Counted from the stretch's first letter, positions 9,254 through 18,446 are shown. The stretch: DNA of 64,000 nucleotides from CAYNHZ01 sp964397445 (GCA_964397445.1 CAYNHZ010000002.1:496001-560000); one strand, 5' to 3'. Numbers and translations: made by a program. Notes: generated from the sequence alone by a model not told the origin.

Positions 9254-10181
9254 CGAAACCGTAATAACACTTAAAGAGATTGACCCTATAGAAATCTATG
9301 GGGTGAACAATCGGCTTCTCGATAAGATGAAGAGACATTTTCCAAAATTAAAAATTGTTGGAAGGGGGTCAGATATTATTTTGAACGGCTCCAAAAAAGA
9401 TATAAATCTCTTTAAAGAGAGATTGGAAGCGGCTATTGAGATTAGACAACACAAGAGGAGATTGAATGAAGACGATATTGATAGATTGTTTGATTACGAA
9501 TCTCAAACCGAAGTATCTCAAGAAGACTCATACACAATAGTTTATGGAAATGAAGGGAGAGTAATAAAAGCTCGGACACCAAATCAAAAAAAATTGGTCA
9601 AAGAGTATTATAAAAATGATCTTCTGTTTGCTGTCGGTCCAGCAGGTACGGGCAAGACTTATACAGCTATTGCATTAGCGGTAAGGGCATTGAAAAACAA
9701 AGAGGTGAAGAAACTTATCCTTACAAGGCCTGCTGTAGAGGCTGGTGAGAGGCTCGGATTTCTCCCTGGTGATATGAAAGAGAAACTCGATCCCTACTTA
9801 CAACCACTTTACGATGCACTAAGGGATATGATAGACGCCAAAAAACTTCAGACACTTATGGAAGAAGGTATTATACAAATAGCACCTTTAGCATATATGA
9901 GAGGTCGTACATTGGATAGTGCTTTTGTTATTCTAGATGAGGCTCAAAACACATCATTGGGACAATTGAAGATGTTCTTAACGAGGATGGGTAATAACGC
10001 AAAATTTATCGTTACCGGAGATGCTACTCAAATAGATCTTCCAAACAAAAACGACTCCGGGCTTATCCGCGGAGTCGAAATTGTAAAAAACATCAAGGGA
10101 ATTGCCATAATCCATTTCGGGACAGAGGATATAGTGCGACACCCATTGGTTACAAAGATTGTCAAGGCATTTGAAGAGTAG
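9243..10181 (+). CDS. phoH: PhoH-family ATPase
   Basis: A 312-aa protein with an N-terminal KH-like region (about residues 15-75) and a P-loop ATPase core. The Walker A motif is GPAGTGKT (near 133). Next come LTRPAVEAGERLGFLPGD (near 160-177) and the Walker B-like FVILDEAQN (near 228), all typical of PhoH/PhoL proteins. PhoH-type ATPases resemble superfamily-1 helicase cores and are linked to RNA metabolism and, next to ybeY, to ribosome work; ybeY is not adjacent here. It ends the plus-strand run and converges on the TPM gene with a 5-bp gap. Confidence 0.93.
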   Translation: MSNNETVITLKEIDPIEIYGVNNRLLDKMKRHFPKLKIVGRGSDIILNGSKKDINLFKERLEAAIEIRQHKRRLNEDDIDRLFDYESQTEVSQEDSYTIVYGNEGRVIKARTPNQKKLVKEYYKNDLLFAVGPAGTGKTYTAIALAVRALKNKEVKKLILTRPAVEAGERLGFLPGDMKEKLDPYLQPLYDALRDMIDAKKLQTLMEEGIIQIAPLAYMRGRTLDSAFVILDEAQNTSLGQLKMFLTRMGNNAKFIVTGDATQIDLPNKNDSGLIRGVEIVKNIKGIAIIHFGTEDIVRHPLVTKIVKAFEE

Positions 10182-10186
10182 CAACT

Positions 10187-10987
10187 CTACCAAGAGCCAC
10201 CGGCACCACCACCACCGAAACTACCTCCGCCAAAGCCTCCTCCAAATCCTCCACTTCCGCCGAAACTACCGCTTGATCCCCCTTTTCCTCCGAGTAACAA
10301 AGAAGAAAGGAGCATCACATCGAGTGCACTCGGCCCTTTTCTGGAATTACTACCCATATTCTTCCCCCCATTTCCACCAAATAATACCATAATTATGACA
10401 AATATCACGAATAATACCACCAAAATGGCAAATATTCCCCCTACTGTACTATCAGAGTCTTCCCACTCACTATAAGTAATTTCCCCTGAAAGAAGAGGGA
10501 AAAGGACATTTAAAGCTGCGTCAATACCCCCATAATAGTCGTTATCCTTGAAAAATGGTATCATCTCATTCTCAACGATCCTTTTAGCTATTGCATCGGG
10601 AACTATTCCCTCAAGTCCATAACCTATTGCGATAAAAGCCTGACCTCTTGAATCATCCGTCTTCGGTTTAACAAGAATTACAACTCCATTGTTAAATTTA
10701 GAACTCCCAACTCCCCATTGTTCACCGATGGTGAAAGCAAATTGAGAGGGCTCCATTCCTGCAAGATCATTTACAATAACTACAACAATCCTATTGGATG
10801 TGGTATCGGCAAAATCTACCAATTTCTTCTCCATATCACCCCTTTGGGAATCGGTAAGGGTATTGGTAAAATCATTTACTGCAAAAGCAATATCCGGTTT
10901 TGAAGGGACCTGCCCGAAAAGGGAAAAACACCCTACCAATAAAAAGATAGAAAACAACATAACTCTCTTGGAGATAGTAAAATACAT
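10187..10987 (-). CDS. Secreted/membrane TPM-domain protein with glycine-rich tail
   Basis: I chose the ATG at 10987 (MYFTISKR), just after the upstream stop and preceded by GGAG; ATGs at 10999 and 11035 would overlap the upstream gene. The protein has a signal peptide, a TPM domain (about residues 35-165, including NRIVVVIVNDL and GYGLEG), one transmembrane helix (about 190-215) and a C-terminal tail very rich in Gly, Ser and Phe ending GGSW. This layout is that of YgcG-type proteins seen beside LemA. TPM domains occur in photosystem-II repair phosphatases and in many bacterial proteins of unclear role. It is the last of a LemA-TPM-TPM operon. Confidence 0.85.
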   Translation of the reverse strand: MYFTISKRVMLFSIFLLVGCFSLFGQVPSKPDIAFAVNDFTNTLTDSQRGDMEKKLVDFADTTSNRIVVVIVNDLAGMEPSQFAFTIGEQWGVGSSKFNNGVVILVKPKTDDSRGQAFIAIGYGLEGIVPDAIAKRIVENEMIPFFKDNDYYGGIDAALNVLFPLLSGEITYSEWEDSDSTVGGIFAILVVLFVIFVIIMVLFGGNGGKNMGSNSRKGPSALDVMLLSSLLLGGKGGSSGSFGGSGGFGGGFGGGSFGGGGAGGSW

Positions 10988-10988
10988 A

Positions 10989-11429
10989 TTAGTCTCCATA
11001 AGAAATTTCATTTGTTTGTTCATTAATATCATCACTCGTATAAGGGAAAAACTCCTTCAAGTTATTTCCCGCACTTTTTATGGCGGTGCAAATACCATCT
11101 AAAAATTGCCCTTTTGAAAAGTCATTACCCATTTGTTCTTTCACATTATTCCAAAAATCGGGAGCTACTTTTTCATTAATTCCTGAATCACCGATAATTG
11201 CAAAACAATGACTTTTATATGCAATATAGATCAATACACCATTACGTTGCTTAGTATTGTGCATATTCAATTTTGTAAAAATATATGCAGCTCTAAGATA
11301 CGGATCCCCTTTACAATAAGACTCAATATGAATCCTTATCTCTCCGGAAGTATTAAGCTCAGCCTCCTCGATAGATTTCACAATTCGCCTTTGTGCATCT
11401 TTCGATTTGAGTTGTAAAATAGACTCCAT
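10989..11429 (-). CDS. Short TPM-domain protein (no signal peptide)
   Basis: At 146 aa this is little more than the TPM domain: a start region of about 25 residues, GEIRIHIES (near 30), a segment around TKLNMHNTKQRNGVLIYIAY (about 52-71) and GDSGINEKV (near 80). There is no signal peptide or membrane helix, so it is probably cytoplasmic or a peripheral partner of its neighbours. It lies 3 bp after lemA and its stop is 1 bp before the next gene, so the three genes are tightly coupled. LemA-TPM-TPM triplets recur in Bacteroidetes; the function of the set is not established. Confidence 0.83.
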   Translation of the reverse strand: MESILQLKSKDAQRRIVKSIEEAELNTSGEIRIHIESYCKGDPYLRAAYIFTKLNMHNTKQRNGVLIYIAYKSHCFAIIGDSGINEKVAPDFWNNVKEQMGNDFSKGQFLDGICTAIKSAGNNLKEFFPYTSDDINEQTNEISYGD

Positions 11430-11432
11430 ATA

Positions 11433-12026
11433 CTACTCAAAACTAACTTCAGGGGCTTTTTCAGCACCCTCTTCTGCCTCAAAGTATGCTTTCTTTTCAA
11501 ATCCAAAAATACCTGCAATTATATTTTTAGGAAATTTTCTTACTGAAGTGTTATACATCCTTGAAGATTCATTAAACTTTTGTCTCTCTACGGTGATTCT
11601 GTTCTCGGTCCCCTCAAGTTGTGCTTGAAGCTCCAAAAAATTTTGATTTGCTTTCAGGTCAGGATAATTCTCAGCTACCATCAATAAACGACCTATTGCA
11701 CTACCAAGTTCTCCTTGAGCAGATTGGTATTTGGCAATAGACTCTGCATCAAGATTTTCGGGATCAACTACAGTTTGAGTAGCTCTTGATCTCGCCTCGA
11801 TAACAGCCTCTAATGTTGAAGACTCGTGAGCAGCATACCCTTTAACAGTAGCCACAAGATTTGGTATCAAATCTGCACGTCTTTGGTAAACATTCTCAAC
11901 TTGAGCCCAAGCGTTAGTAACTTGTTCTTCTTGTGTTACAAGGGTGTTATAACTATTTTTCACCCAAAAAAACAGAACAACTACGATACCTAATATCACA
12001 ATTGTCCAAATTGTACCTTTTTTCAT
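11433..12026 (-). CDS. lemA: LemA family protein
   Basis: A 197-aa protein with one N-terminal transmembrane helix (about residues 7-24) followed by a long helical domain. LemA signatures are present: NTLVTQEEQV, NVYQRRADLIPNLV (near 47-60) and VKGYAAHE (near 62). The later ESSRMYNTSVRKFPKNIIA segment is typical of the C-terminal half. LemA proteins are anchored helical-bundle proteins of uncertain function. It heads the LemA-TPM-TPM operon. Confidence 0.93.
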   Translation of the reverse strand: MKKGTIWTIVILGIVVVLFFWVKNSYNTLVTQEEQVTNAWAQVENVYQRRADLIPNLVATVKGYAAHESSTLEAVIEARSRATQTVVDPENLDAESIAKYQSAQGELGSAIGRLLMVAENYPDLKANQNFLELQAQLEGTENRITVERQKFNESSRMYNTSVRKFPKNIIAGIFGFEKKAYFEAEEGAEKAPEVSFE

Positions 12027-12050
12027 TTTTGATTAAATATTTGGTTAAAC

Positions 12051-13079
12051 TTAATTAGCAAGCTTTACACATCTGACCGAAACTCCAAATTCATCTTTAT
12101 CTGCATAATGATAATCGAAATTAGGGCTATTGTAATATATATATCTATAACTCCCCTTTGAAGCGTCTGGAGTATCCATTGATGACCACCACATTCCATA
12201 TTGCATAATATTTTGGTATGTAGAGTAATTATCCTTAGAATTTCCGCACGGAATTCCATTCCACCATAGGTGGTTATTAGGATCTAATGACGGTGAATAT
12301 GGCCACATTTTGTCTCCATTGAAAATCGCCGGGGCAGTTGCAGGTGAAGCCAACCCATTCCATTTGTTGAAATAATCTACTGGATTGTTATCATTTAAAG
12401 CTGTCCCAAAATCTTCCCAATCCTCTTTAGTCGGTACAGACCACCCTTCAGGGCAAGCTCCTTGGGGTCCACCACCCAAACCTGAACCACTTTTACCGCC
12501 TGTTGCATCGTTCCACGAGTAGAGACGGCCAAAAAGCAACCCGATGGCATCTGACTTTTCATAAGCTGCACCAAGAACATTGTCCGGAGTACCGGCATAT
12601 CTCAAGTTATCTGTAAACCAAAAGAGTTTGCCAATCTTTTTATAGTAGTATTTCTCTCTATCTCTTTGATCTATTACAATATCAACCCCCCTTTTGAGCC
12701 CCTCTATAGATTCGCCGGAATTTGGATTTATAGCTATTGTAGTTTTAACGGTTGTGCTATTATAATATCCATCGGATGTGGCAAATGCCGTGATCGAATA
12801 TTTTCCTGAAGCCTCAGGGATTTTGATAGTAATAGACTGTCCTTTCACTGTGTCCTCCACGAGCTCTATAGTTTTAGAAGTCCAATAATAGACAATGTTT
12901 TTTGGGGAAGTTACCCCCGTAGAATAGAGTGTTATTTGCTGACCCGCCATTGTATATGTCGGCAGATCAAAAGCAATCGTTCCTGACATATATAACTTAT
13001 CAGTCTCCTTCTTTTTGCAAGATGGGGACAATATCATCGCCAATAGAAAAAGGCTTAATAACAACTTCAAATATTTCAT
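12051..13079 (-). CDS. FISUMP-domain lipoprotein
   Basis: The start at 13079 (MKYLKLLL) gives 342 aa with a signal peptide and lipobox Cys near residue 22 (LSPSCKKK); a start at 13127 adds an unlikely hydrophilic lead. Residues of about 30-115 look like an Ig-like/PKD-type module. The C-terminal half is the Fibrobacter succinogenes major paralogous (FISUMP) domain, with TDNLRYAGTPDN, LYSWNDATGG, CPEGWSVPTKEDW, WWSS and a final VRCVKLAN. These domains resemble C-type-lectin-like folds and occur on surface lipoproteins. It is a single gene, 24 bp upstream of lemA on the same strand. Confidence 0.87.
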   Translation of the reverse strand: MKYLKLLLSLFLLAMILSPSCKKKETDKLYMSGTIAFDLPTYTMAGQQITLYSTGVTSPKNIVYYWTSKTIELVEDTVKGQSITIKIPEASGKYSITAFATSDGYYNSTTVKTTIAINPNSGESIEGLKRGVDIVIDQRDREKYYYKKIGKLFWFTDNLRYAGTPDNVLGAAYEKSDAIGLLFGRLYSWNDATGGKSGSGLGGGPQGACPEGWSVPTKEDWEDFGTALNDNNPVDYFNKWNGLASPATAPAIFNGDKMWPYSPSLDPNNHLWWNGIPCGNSKDNYSTYQNIMQYGMWWSSMDTPDASKGSYRYIYYNSPNFDYHYADKDEFGVSVRCVKLAN

Positions 13080-13083
13080 ATTA

Positions 13084-13091
13084 CAAAGATG
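13084..13091 (-). promoter_or_regulatory. Near-consensus -7 element with very short leader before the FISUMP gene
   Basis: On the minus strand it reads CATCTTTG (one mismatch to TAnnTTTG) and ends 4 nt before the ATG at 13079. If used, transcription would begin at or next to the start codon. Confidence 0.35.
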
Positions 13092-13143
13092 ATAAAAATT
13101 TCTATATTCGCACCAAAATCGTGCCAATTAAATATTCTTATTT

Positions 13144-14232
13144 ATGAATTATTATACCCTTCAAAAACCTCTTGATCATACTTTATATCTGATATTTGTG
13201 ATATTAATCTCCTTTGTTTTTGCATCCGGATGCAATCGTTCAGAGCACTACCACAAAATAGAGGGATATGCTCAAGGAGGAGGATACCATATTATCTATT
13301 CAGATTTGGACTCAAACGGAAAAATGATAGAGGCACCTGTAGATGAGATAGGAAACATTGTAGCCGAGCATCTAAGAATGATTGATTACTCCGTTTCCGG
13401 GTACAATAAAAGTTCTATAATTTCAAAGGTCAATAACAATGAGGAGTGTCAGTTAGACTCCATTTTCATAGACTTGTTTAATCGTTCTTACCAGATATAT
13501 AACGATACAAAAGGGGAGTTCGATGTATCCGGAGCACCTCTTTTTGATTTTTGGGGTTTTGGATTTAAAAATCCCGACAAATTAGAGGATATTATAAAAA
13601 ATACAGAGACGAAAGGGTACATAGATAGCTTACTCACTATAGTAGGAATGGACAAAGTAAGACTTGTGACGAGAGTTACTGAGAGTGGAGACTCTGCCGT
13701 TTTTATCGAGAAAGACGATCCTCGTATTAAATTAAATTTCAATGCAATAGCACAGGGATATACTTGCGATTTCGTCGCTTCTGCCCTAAAACAAAAAGGG
13801 ATAGTCAACTATATGGTAGAGGTTGGTAGTGAGATTTTGTGTAAAGGGCTCAATTCAAGGGGAAAAGAGTGGAATATTGGAATAGATGCCCCCGTTGACG
13901 GAAATATGACAGCGGGGGAAAACATCCAAGATATTTTATCTATAACAGATTGTGGTATTGTGACCTCAGGTAATTACCGAAAATTTTATATCATCGAAGG
14001 AAATAAATATCCACACACCATCAACCCTATAACAGGTTACCCTGTGTCCCACAATTTATTGAGTGCAACAATTATTGCAGCTGATGCAGCTACTGCCGAT
14101 GCATACGCAACATATTGTATGGTGATCGGAATGGATGAATCAATTAAATTTCTCGAAAGCAGAGATGATTTATCAGGTTACCTAATCTCTTCCGATAGGG
14201 TTTGGAACGAAAATATCCCCTCGAATAAATAA
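13144..14232 (+). CDS. apbE: FAD:protein FMN transferase lipoprotein
   Basis: A 362-aa protein with an N-terminal signal peptide and lipobox Cys near residue 30 (VFASGCNRS). ApbE motifs in order: DVSGAPLFDFWGFG (near 122-135), NFNAIAQGYTCDF (near 198), EVGSEILCKG (near 228), and TINPITGYPV followed by AADAATADAYAT (near 298-330), where the Asp/Thr residues bind Mg2+. ApbE covalently links FMN to Thr of exported flavoproteins such as RnfG and NqrB/C. No Rnf or Nqr gene is in this window, so the targets are elsewhere. It stands alone, divergent from the FISUMP gene and converging on DUF5692. Confidence 0.92.
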   Translation: MNYYTLQKPLDHTLYLIFVILISFVFASGCNRSEHYHKIEGYAQGGGYHIIYSDLDSNGKMIEAPVDEIGNIVAEHLRMIDYSVSGYNKSSIISKVNNNEECQLDSIFIDLFNRSYQIYNDTKGEFDVSGAPLFDFWGFGFKNPDKLEDIIKNTETKGYIDSLLTIVGMDKVRLVTRVTESGDSAVFIEKDDPRIKLNFNAIAQGYTCDFVASALKQKGIVNYMVEVGSEILCKGLNSRGKEWNIGIDAPVDGNMTAGENIQDILSITDCGIVTSGNYRKFYIIEGNKYPHTINPITGYPVSHNLLSATIIAADAATADAYATYCMVIGMDESIKFLESRDDLSGYLISSDRVWNENIPSNK

Positions 14233-14251
14233 TTTACTCAAGGGGTTATCA

Positions 14252-15193
14252 TTACATATTTTCAGCAAGCACCTTTGAGTAGGTATCAGTTCCCTTATAA
14301 ACCTCATCTTTAAGAGGATTACGTCTCATTTTCACAATCCTATAAAGTTGGTATGAAGCTAATGCGGCGTTTGCAATTAAAGCTACAAGACTTACTATGA
14401 AAAACGCTTTTGGATCGTGTGTGGTGGATATCTTATATGAAGCCGAATCGGCAAACATCGGGAATGTCATAATAAACATCGTCCAGAAACCCAAAGTATG
14501 AGCCCTATGTTGCAACCAAGCACCACGCCTTATAAAGAAAGCAGGAATAGTACAAGAGAGAAGAAGCATCACACCACAATAGAATGAGTGGTCTGCTATA
14601 CAGTTGTATGTGTAGGCAAAATTCCAAAGGTCATACGCGATGATCCAGGCCCATATCATATCTGGCCAAATCATATCTTTAGATTTCCGTTTTGAGATGA
14701 CAATACCGAGCCATCCACAAATGGTGAGAATATTCAGTATCCCTGCTATACCATTCATTATATTCCAAGAACCTGACATAGTCCAAAGGTTTGCTACCTC
14801 TCCCCCATCGAAAAGGGCAAAGGAGTAGTTTTGGAAATCACGCATAACAGCCTCTAAAATATTAACTGACAATATGATCGGAGGAAATGCCAAAGCCCAT
14901 TTCTTCATTGAAAGGCCAGGAATATATCGAATTGCCATAAAGCCCAAACACCCTGCAAGAGCAGAATAAGTTTTTACCCAATTAAACCAATTACCTGTAC
15001 CATACTCATTTCCAGGAGCGGCAGTGGTAGGCCATACGAAAATAGTTAAGACCAATGGGAGGAGTGCAAATAAGAACAGGCCTGCCCACTTATTTCGTCT
15101 TGAGATCTCATTGAAGAGAACAAGTCCAATAAGAACGGCAAAAGCCCCTACGATATTAGTAAGGGTGTAACCTTGATATAAAAAACCATCCAT
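14252..15193 (-). CDS. DUF5692-type integral membrane protein
   Basis: A 313-aa protein with eight or so hydrophobic helices, beginning with a periplasmic N-terminus and ending in a charged tail. Conserved-looking Trp- and Asn-rich segments (DMIWAWIIAYDLWNF, TYNCIADHS, RRGAWLQHRAHTL) lie in its middle and later loops and resemble the family annotated as DUF5692 in gut Bacteroidales. No transport or enzyme signature was recognised, so the function is unknown. It follows fumarase by 18 bp on the same strand and may be the last gene of the rlmN-to-fumarase run. Confidence 0.72.
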   Translation of the reverse strand: MDGFLYQGYTLTNIVGAFAVLIGLVLFNEISRRNKWAGLFLFALLPLVLTIFVWPTTAAPGNEYGTGNWFNWVKTYSALAGCLGFMAIRYIPGLSMKKWALAFPPIILSVNILEAVMRDFQNYSFALFDGGEVANLWTMSGSWNIMNGIAGILNILTICGWLGIVISKRKSKDMIWPDMIWAWIIAYDLWNFAYTYNCIADHSFYCGVMLLLSCTIPAFFIRRGAWLQHRAHTLGFWTMFIMTFPMFADSASYKISTTHDPKAFFIVSLVALIANAALASYQLYRIVKMRRNPLKDEVYKGTDTYSKVLAENM

Positions 15194-15211
15194 AATTAAA
15201 ATTTTAATGAA

Positions 15212-16822
15212 TTATTTAATTGCTGTTTTAAAAAAATCATTTCCTTTATCATCAACTAAAATAAATGCAGGAAAATCAACAACTTCAATCTTCCATATTG
15301 CCTCCATACCCAATTCGGGATACTCAAGAACCTCAACCTTTTTTATATTGTTTTGAGCAAGAATTGCAGCAGGCCCCCCTATACTACCCAAATAGAATCC
15401 TCCGTGTTTTTTACAAGCATCTGTAACTTGCTGACTACGATTACCTTTTGCTATCATTACCATACTTCCGCCATTCTCTTGAAAAAGATCAACATAACTA
15501 TCCATTCTCCCTGCTGTTGTAGGGCCAAAACTACCAGATGCCATCCCTTGAGGAGTTTTTGCAGGTCCTGCATAGTAAATTGGGTGATCTTTAAGGTATT
15601 GAGGAAGTCCTTCTCCCCTTTCGATCCTCTCTTTAAGTTTTGCGTGGGCAATATCTCTTCCCACAACAATAGTTCCACTCAGGAGCAAGAAAGTGGATAC
15701 CGGGTGTTTTGATAACTCTGCAAGTATCTCTTTCATACTACGGTTTAAATCAATTTTAACCCCACCGCTATGCATCCCGTTTCTCAACTTTTCAGGAACC
15801 AATCTAATTGGATCTGAATCAAGAGTTTCAAGCCAAATGCCATCTTTATTTATCTTCCCTTTTATGTTTCTATCTGCACTACAAGATACCCCCATTCCGA
15901 CAGGGCAAGATGCTCCGTGACGAGGAAGCCTTATTACTCTGATATCGTGAGCAAAGTATTTGCCTCCGAATTGAGCTCCGAGGCCGATATTTTGTGCAGC
16001 CACAAGGAGTTTGTTTTCCAACTCAATATCTCTAAAAGCTCTTCCGAGTTGATCGCCTGTTGTTGGAATTCCATCATAATATTTAGCAGAGGCCAATTTA
16101 ACAGTTTTTAAGTTTGTTTCTGCCGATGACCCACCAATAACGAATGCTATATGGTAAGGGGGACAAGCAGCTGTACCAAGGGTCTTCATCTTCTCTATCA
16201 AAAACTTCTCAAGGGTATCCGGATTGAGGAGTGCTTTTGTCTCTTGAAATAGATATGTCTTATTTGCAGATCCACCACCTTTTGCAATGAAAAGGAATTT
16301 GTATTCATCACCATCAATTGCGTAGATATCAACCTGTGCAGGAAGATTGTTTCCTGAGTTTTTTTCATTGTACATATCTAAAGGGATAGTTTGGGAATAA
16401 CGAAGATTATCTGTCGTATATGTGTCATAAACACCCTTTTGCAACGCTTCCTCATCATTTTTAGACCAAACCCTACCCCCTTTTTTGGCGACAATAATAG
16501 CTGTTCCTGTATCTTGACAGAATGGAAGTTTTCCTTTTGCAGCAACATCGGCATTAAGTAACATAGTCAATGCTACAGCCTTATCATTTGTGCTTGATTG
16601 AGAGTCGTCAAGTATCTTCGCAACCATCTCGTTATGTTCCCCTCTAAGCATAAATGAAACATCGTGAAAGGCCTGCTTAGATAATAATCTCAGCCCCTCT
16701 TGCTCGACTTTGAGCACTTTTTCCCCATCAAACTCCTCGGTGGAAACATACTTGTCTGTTAAAAGGTGATACTTTGTATTGTCCTTTTCAATCTGAAAAA
16801 GTTCTTTAAATTTGAAATCCAT
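15212..16822 (-). CDS. Class I (iron-sulfur) fumarate hydratase
   Basis: A 536-aa protein close to the usual length of the one-chain FumA/FumB type. The N-terminal alpha region holds LPFCQDTGTAI (a cluster Cys near residue 108) and KGGGSANKTYLF (near 200); the central part has PPYHIAFVIGG, and CPVGMGVSCSADRN (near 309) carries more Cys. The C-terminal beta region has LLSGTIVVGRDIAHAK, ASGSFGPTTAGRMD and GNRSQQVTDACKKHGG. It interconverts fumarate and malate with an oxygen-sensitive 4Fe-4S cluster, in the cytoplasm, which fits an anaerobe making succinate through the reductive branch. Malic enzyme, encoded near 61 kb, uses the same malate pool. It follows prfB by 36 bp. Confidence 0.95.
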   Translation of the reverse strand: MDFKFKELFQIEKDNTKYHLLTDKYVSTEEFDGEKVLKVEQEGLRLLSKQAFHDVSFMLRGEHNEMVAKILDDSQSSTNDKAVALTMLLNADVAAKGKLPFCQDTGTAIIVAKKGGRVWSKNDEEALQKGVYDTYTTDNLRYSQTIPLDMYNEKNSGNNLPAQVDIYAIDGDEYKFLFIAKGGGSANKTYLFQETKALLNPDTLEKFLIEKMKTLGTAACPPYHIAFVIGGSSAETNLKTVKLASAKYYDGIPTTGDQLGRAFRDIELENKLLVAAQNIGLGAQFGGKYFAHDIRVIRLPRHGASCPVGMGVSCSADRNIKGKINKDGIWLETLDSDPIRLVPEKLRNGMHSGGVKIDLNRSMKEILAELSKHPVSTFLLLSGTIVVGRDIAHAKLKERIERGEGLPQYLKDHPIYYAGPAKTPQGMASGSFGPTTAGRMDSYVDLFQENGGSMVMIAKGNRSQQVTDACKKHGGFYLGSIGGPAAILAQNNIKKVEVLEYPELGMEAIWKIEVVDFPAFILVDDKGNDFFKTAIK

Positions 16823-16858
16823 AATATTATTTTTTAAAATCTTTAATAATAGCCATTT

Positions 16859-17945
16859 TTAAGAGTTGTTTTGCATAAGAAATGTTTTCATAAAGGGATT
16901 TAACTCTCCATCCAGAACCCCATGAGTATCCGATGTTTCATATCCTGTACGCAAATCTTTTACCATTTTATAAGGGTGCAAAACATAACTCCGTATCTGA
17001 GAGCCCCACTCTATTTTTTTCTTCTTTCCCTCAAGTTCCGCTTGCTTTTCTTGACGTTTTTTCAACTCCATATCGTAAAGATGGGATTTAAGGATCCTCA
17101 ATGCATTTTGTCTATTGTCGAGTTGTGATCTCGTCTCTGTATTTTCTACAACTATTCCTGTCGGTATATGTTTAACCCTAACCCCCGTCTCCACTTTGTT
17201 GACATTCTGCCCCCCTGCCCCGGAAGATCGATATGTATCCCATTCAAGATCACCGGGATTGATCTCAATTTCAATAGTATCATCTATAAGTGGATAGATA
17301 AAAACCGAAGAGAATGTTGTTTGACGCTTCCCTTGAGCATTAAATGGGGATATTCTCACCAATCTGTGAACGCCACTCTCTGCTTTAAGATATCCGTATG
17401 CGTAATCTCCTTCAAATTCAATAGTTGCAGATTTAATACCTGCCTCGTCACCCTCTATTATATTACTAACATTTATCTTATATCCATTCCTTTCACCCCA
17501 GCGAATATACATTCTCATCAACATCTCAGACCAATCGTTACTCTCTGTTCCACCTGCACCGGAATTGATCTTTAAGATTGCCCCTAAATTATCCCCTTCA
17601 TCCCCAAGCATATTTCTAAGTTCCAAATCCTCAACTTTTTCGAGCAGAATTCTAAATTGAGTATCGACCTCCTTCTCTACAGACTGATCACTTTTAGCAA
17701 ACTCCAATAAAACATCTAAATCTTCTGATAAAGTTTTAATTGAATGAAAGTTTGTGACCCAATATTTCTCCTCCGAGATCCCCTTTAAAAAAGCCTCTGC
17801 CTCCTTTGGATTGTTCCAAAAGTCTGCATCTGCCGATCTTTGCTCTTTTTGTCTTACATTCTCTATTTTAGAAGCGATGTCAAAGACACCTCCCCAACGT
17901 ATCAATACGCTGATGCAAATCTTTAATTTGCTCTAATGTTATCAT
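16859..17945 (-). CDS. prfB: Peptide chain release factor 2, made by programmed +1 frameshift
   Basis: Translation should begin at the ATG at 17945-17943 (MITLEQIK) and run 21 codons to an in-frame TGA at 17882-17880. Shifting +1 at CTT-TGA-C joins it to the long frame that ends at 16859, giving about 361 aa, the normal RF2 length. A start inside the long frame would lose the N-terminus. The main frame shows RISPFNAQGKRQT (with the SPF anticodon-like tripeptide that reads UGA/UAA) and SSGAGGQNVNKVET (the GGQ peptidyl-tRNA hydrolysis motif). RF2 sensing its own UGA makes an autoregulatory loop known in many bacteria. It lies between recX and fumarase in a minus-strand run. Confidence 0.95.
17879..17894 (-). 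promoter_or_regulatory. prfB +1 programmed frameshift signal
   Basis: On the minus strand this reads GGG-AGG-TGT-CTT-TGA-C. A purine-rich Shine-Dalgarno-like GGGGAGG stretch sits three bases before the slippery CTT, which is followed by the TGA stop and then C. This is the same arrangement and spacing as the classic RF2 recoding site. Low RF2 slows termination at TGA and favours the slip from CUU to UUU, restoring RF2. Confidence 0.93.
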
Positions 17946-17970
17946 ACTCAATTTATTGTTTTATAATATA

Positions 17971-18441
17971 TTATATTCTATTTCGGCTCTTCTCTATATT
18001 TTCAAGTGACTTCAAAATATCAGAATATACATACCCCCGTCCAATGGCAAATCTTATCGTTTTATTTCGTCTATTTTCAATACTCTTTTCGTTTTTCAAC
18101 TGCACCCATTTTCTCTCGATAACCTCATCCATCCTCCCTACCATTATCTCCTGATCTATCTCTTCTATTGAGGACTTGATAATATCAGAAGATATCTTCT
18201 TCATTTTCAAGTAGTAAACTATCTTACTTACCCCCCATCCTGAAAGCGATACTTTATCCTTTATAAAAGCCGAGGCGTATCTTGAGTCATCAATATACTT
18301 CCCTGTACGAAGAGCCTGCAAAATCTCTGCCGATTCCGACTCGGTCACCCCTTTTCTTCTTAACTTCTCCAAAATATCAAATTCCGAATACTCCCTTCTG
18401 CTACATAAATATTTCAATTTCTCAAGCTCCCCCATTACCAT
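17971..18441 (-). CDS. recX: RecX family regulatory protein
   Basis: A 156-aa helical protein with RecX-like three-helix repeats: LCSRREYSEFDILEKLRRKGV near the N-terminus (in relatives the pattern is a Leu-x-x-R-xx-S segment), YIDDSRYASAFI (near 50), and RNKTIRFAIGRGYVYSDI near the C-terminus. RecX binds RecA filaments and limits strand exchange. recA itself is 3.5 kb away on the other strand and not in this operon. The gene starts 5 bp after the patatin gene stop and ends 25 bp before the true prfB start. The start could also be the ATG two codons later. Confidence 0.85.
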   Translation of the reverse strand: MVMGELEKLKYLCSRREYSEFDILEKLRRKGVTESESAEILQALRTGKYIDDSRYASAFIKDKVSLSGWGVSKIVYYLKMKKISSDIIKSSIEEIDQEIMVGRMDEVIERKWVQLKNEKSIENRRNKTIRFAIGRGYVYSDILKSLENIEKSRNRI

Positions 18442-18446
18442 TGTTT

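Noticed and set aside
14210..14250. CCCCT ... AGGGG inverted repeat between apbE and DUF5692 as a terminator
   Set aside because: The stem is interrupted, the loop is long and no T tract follows; support is too weak to list.
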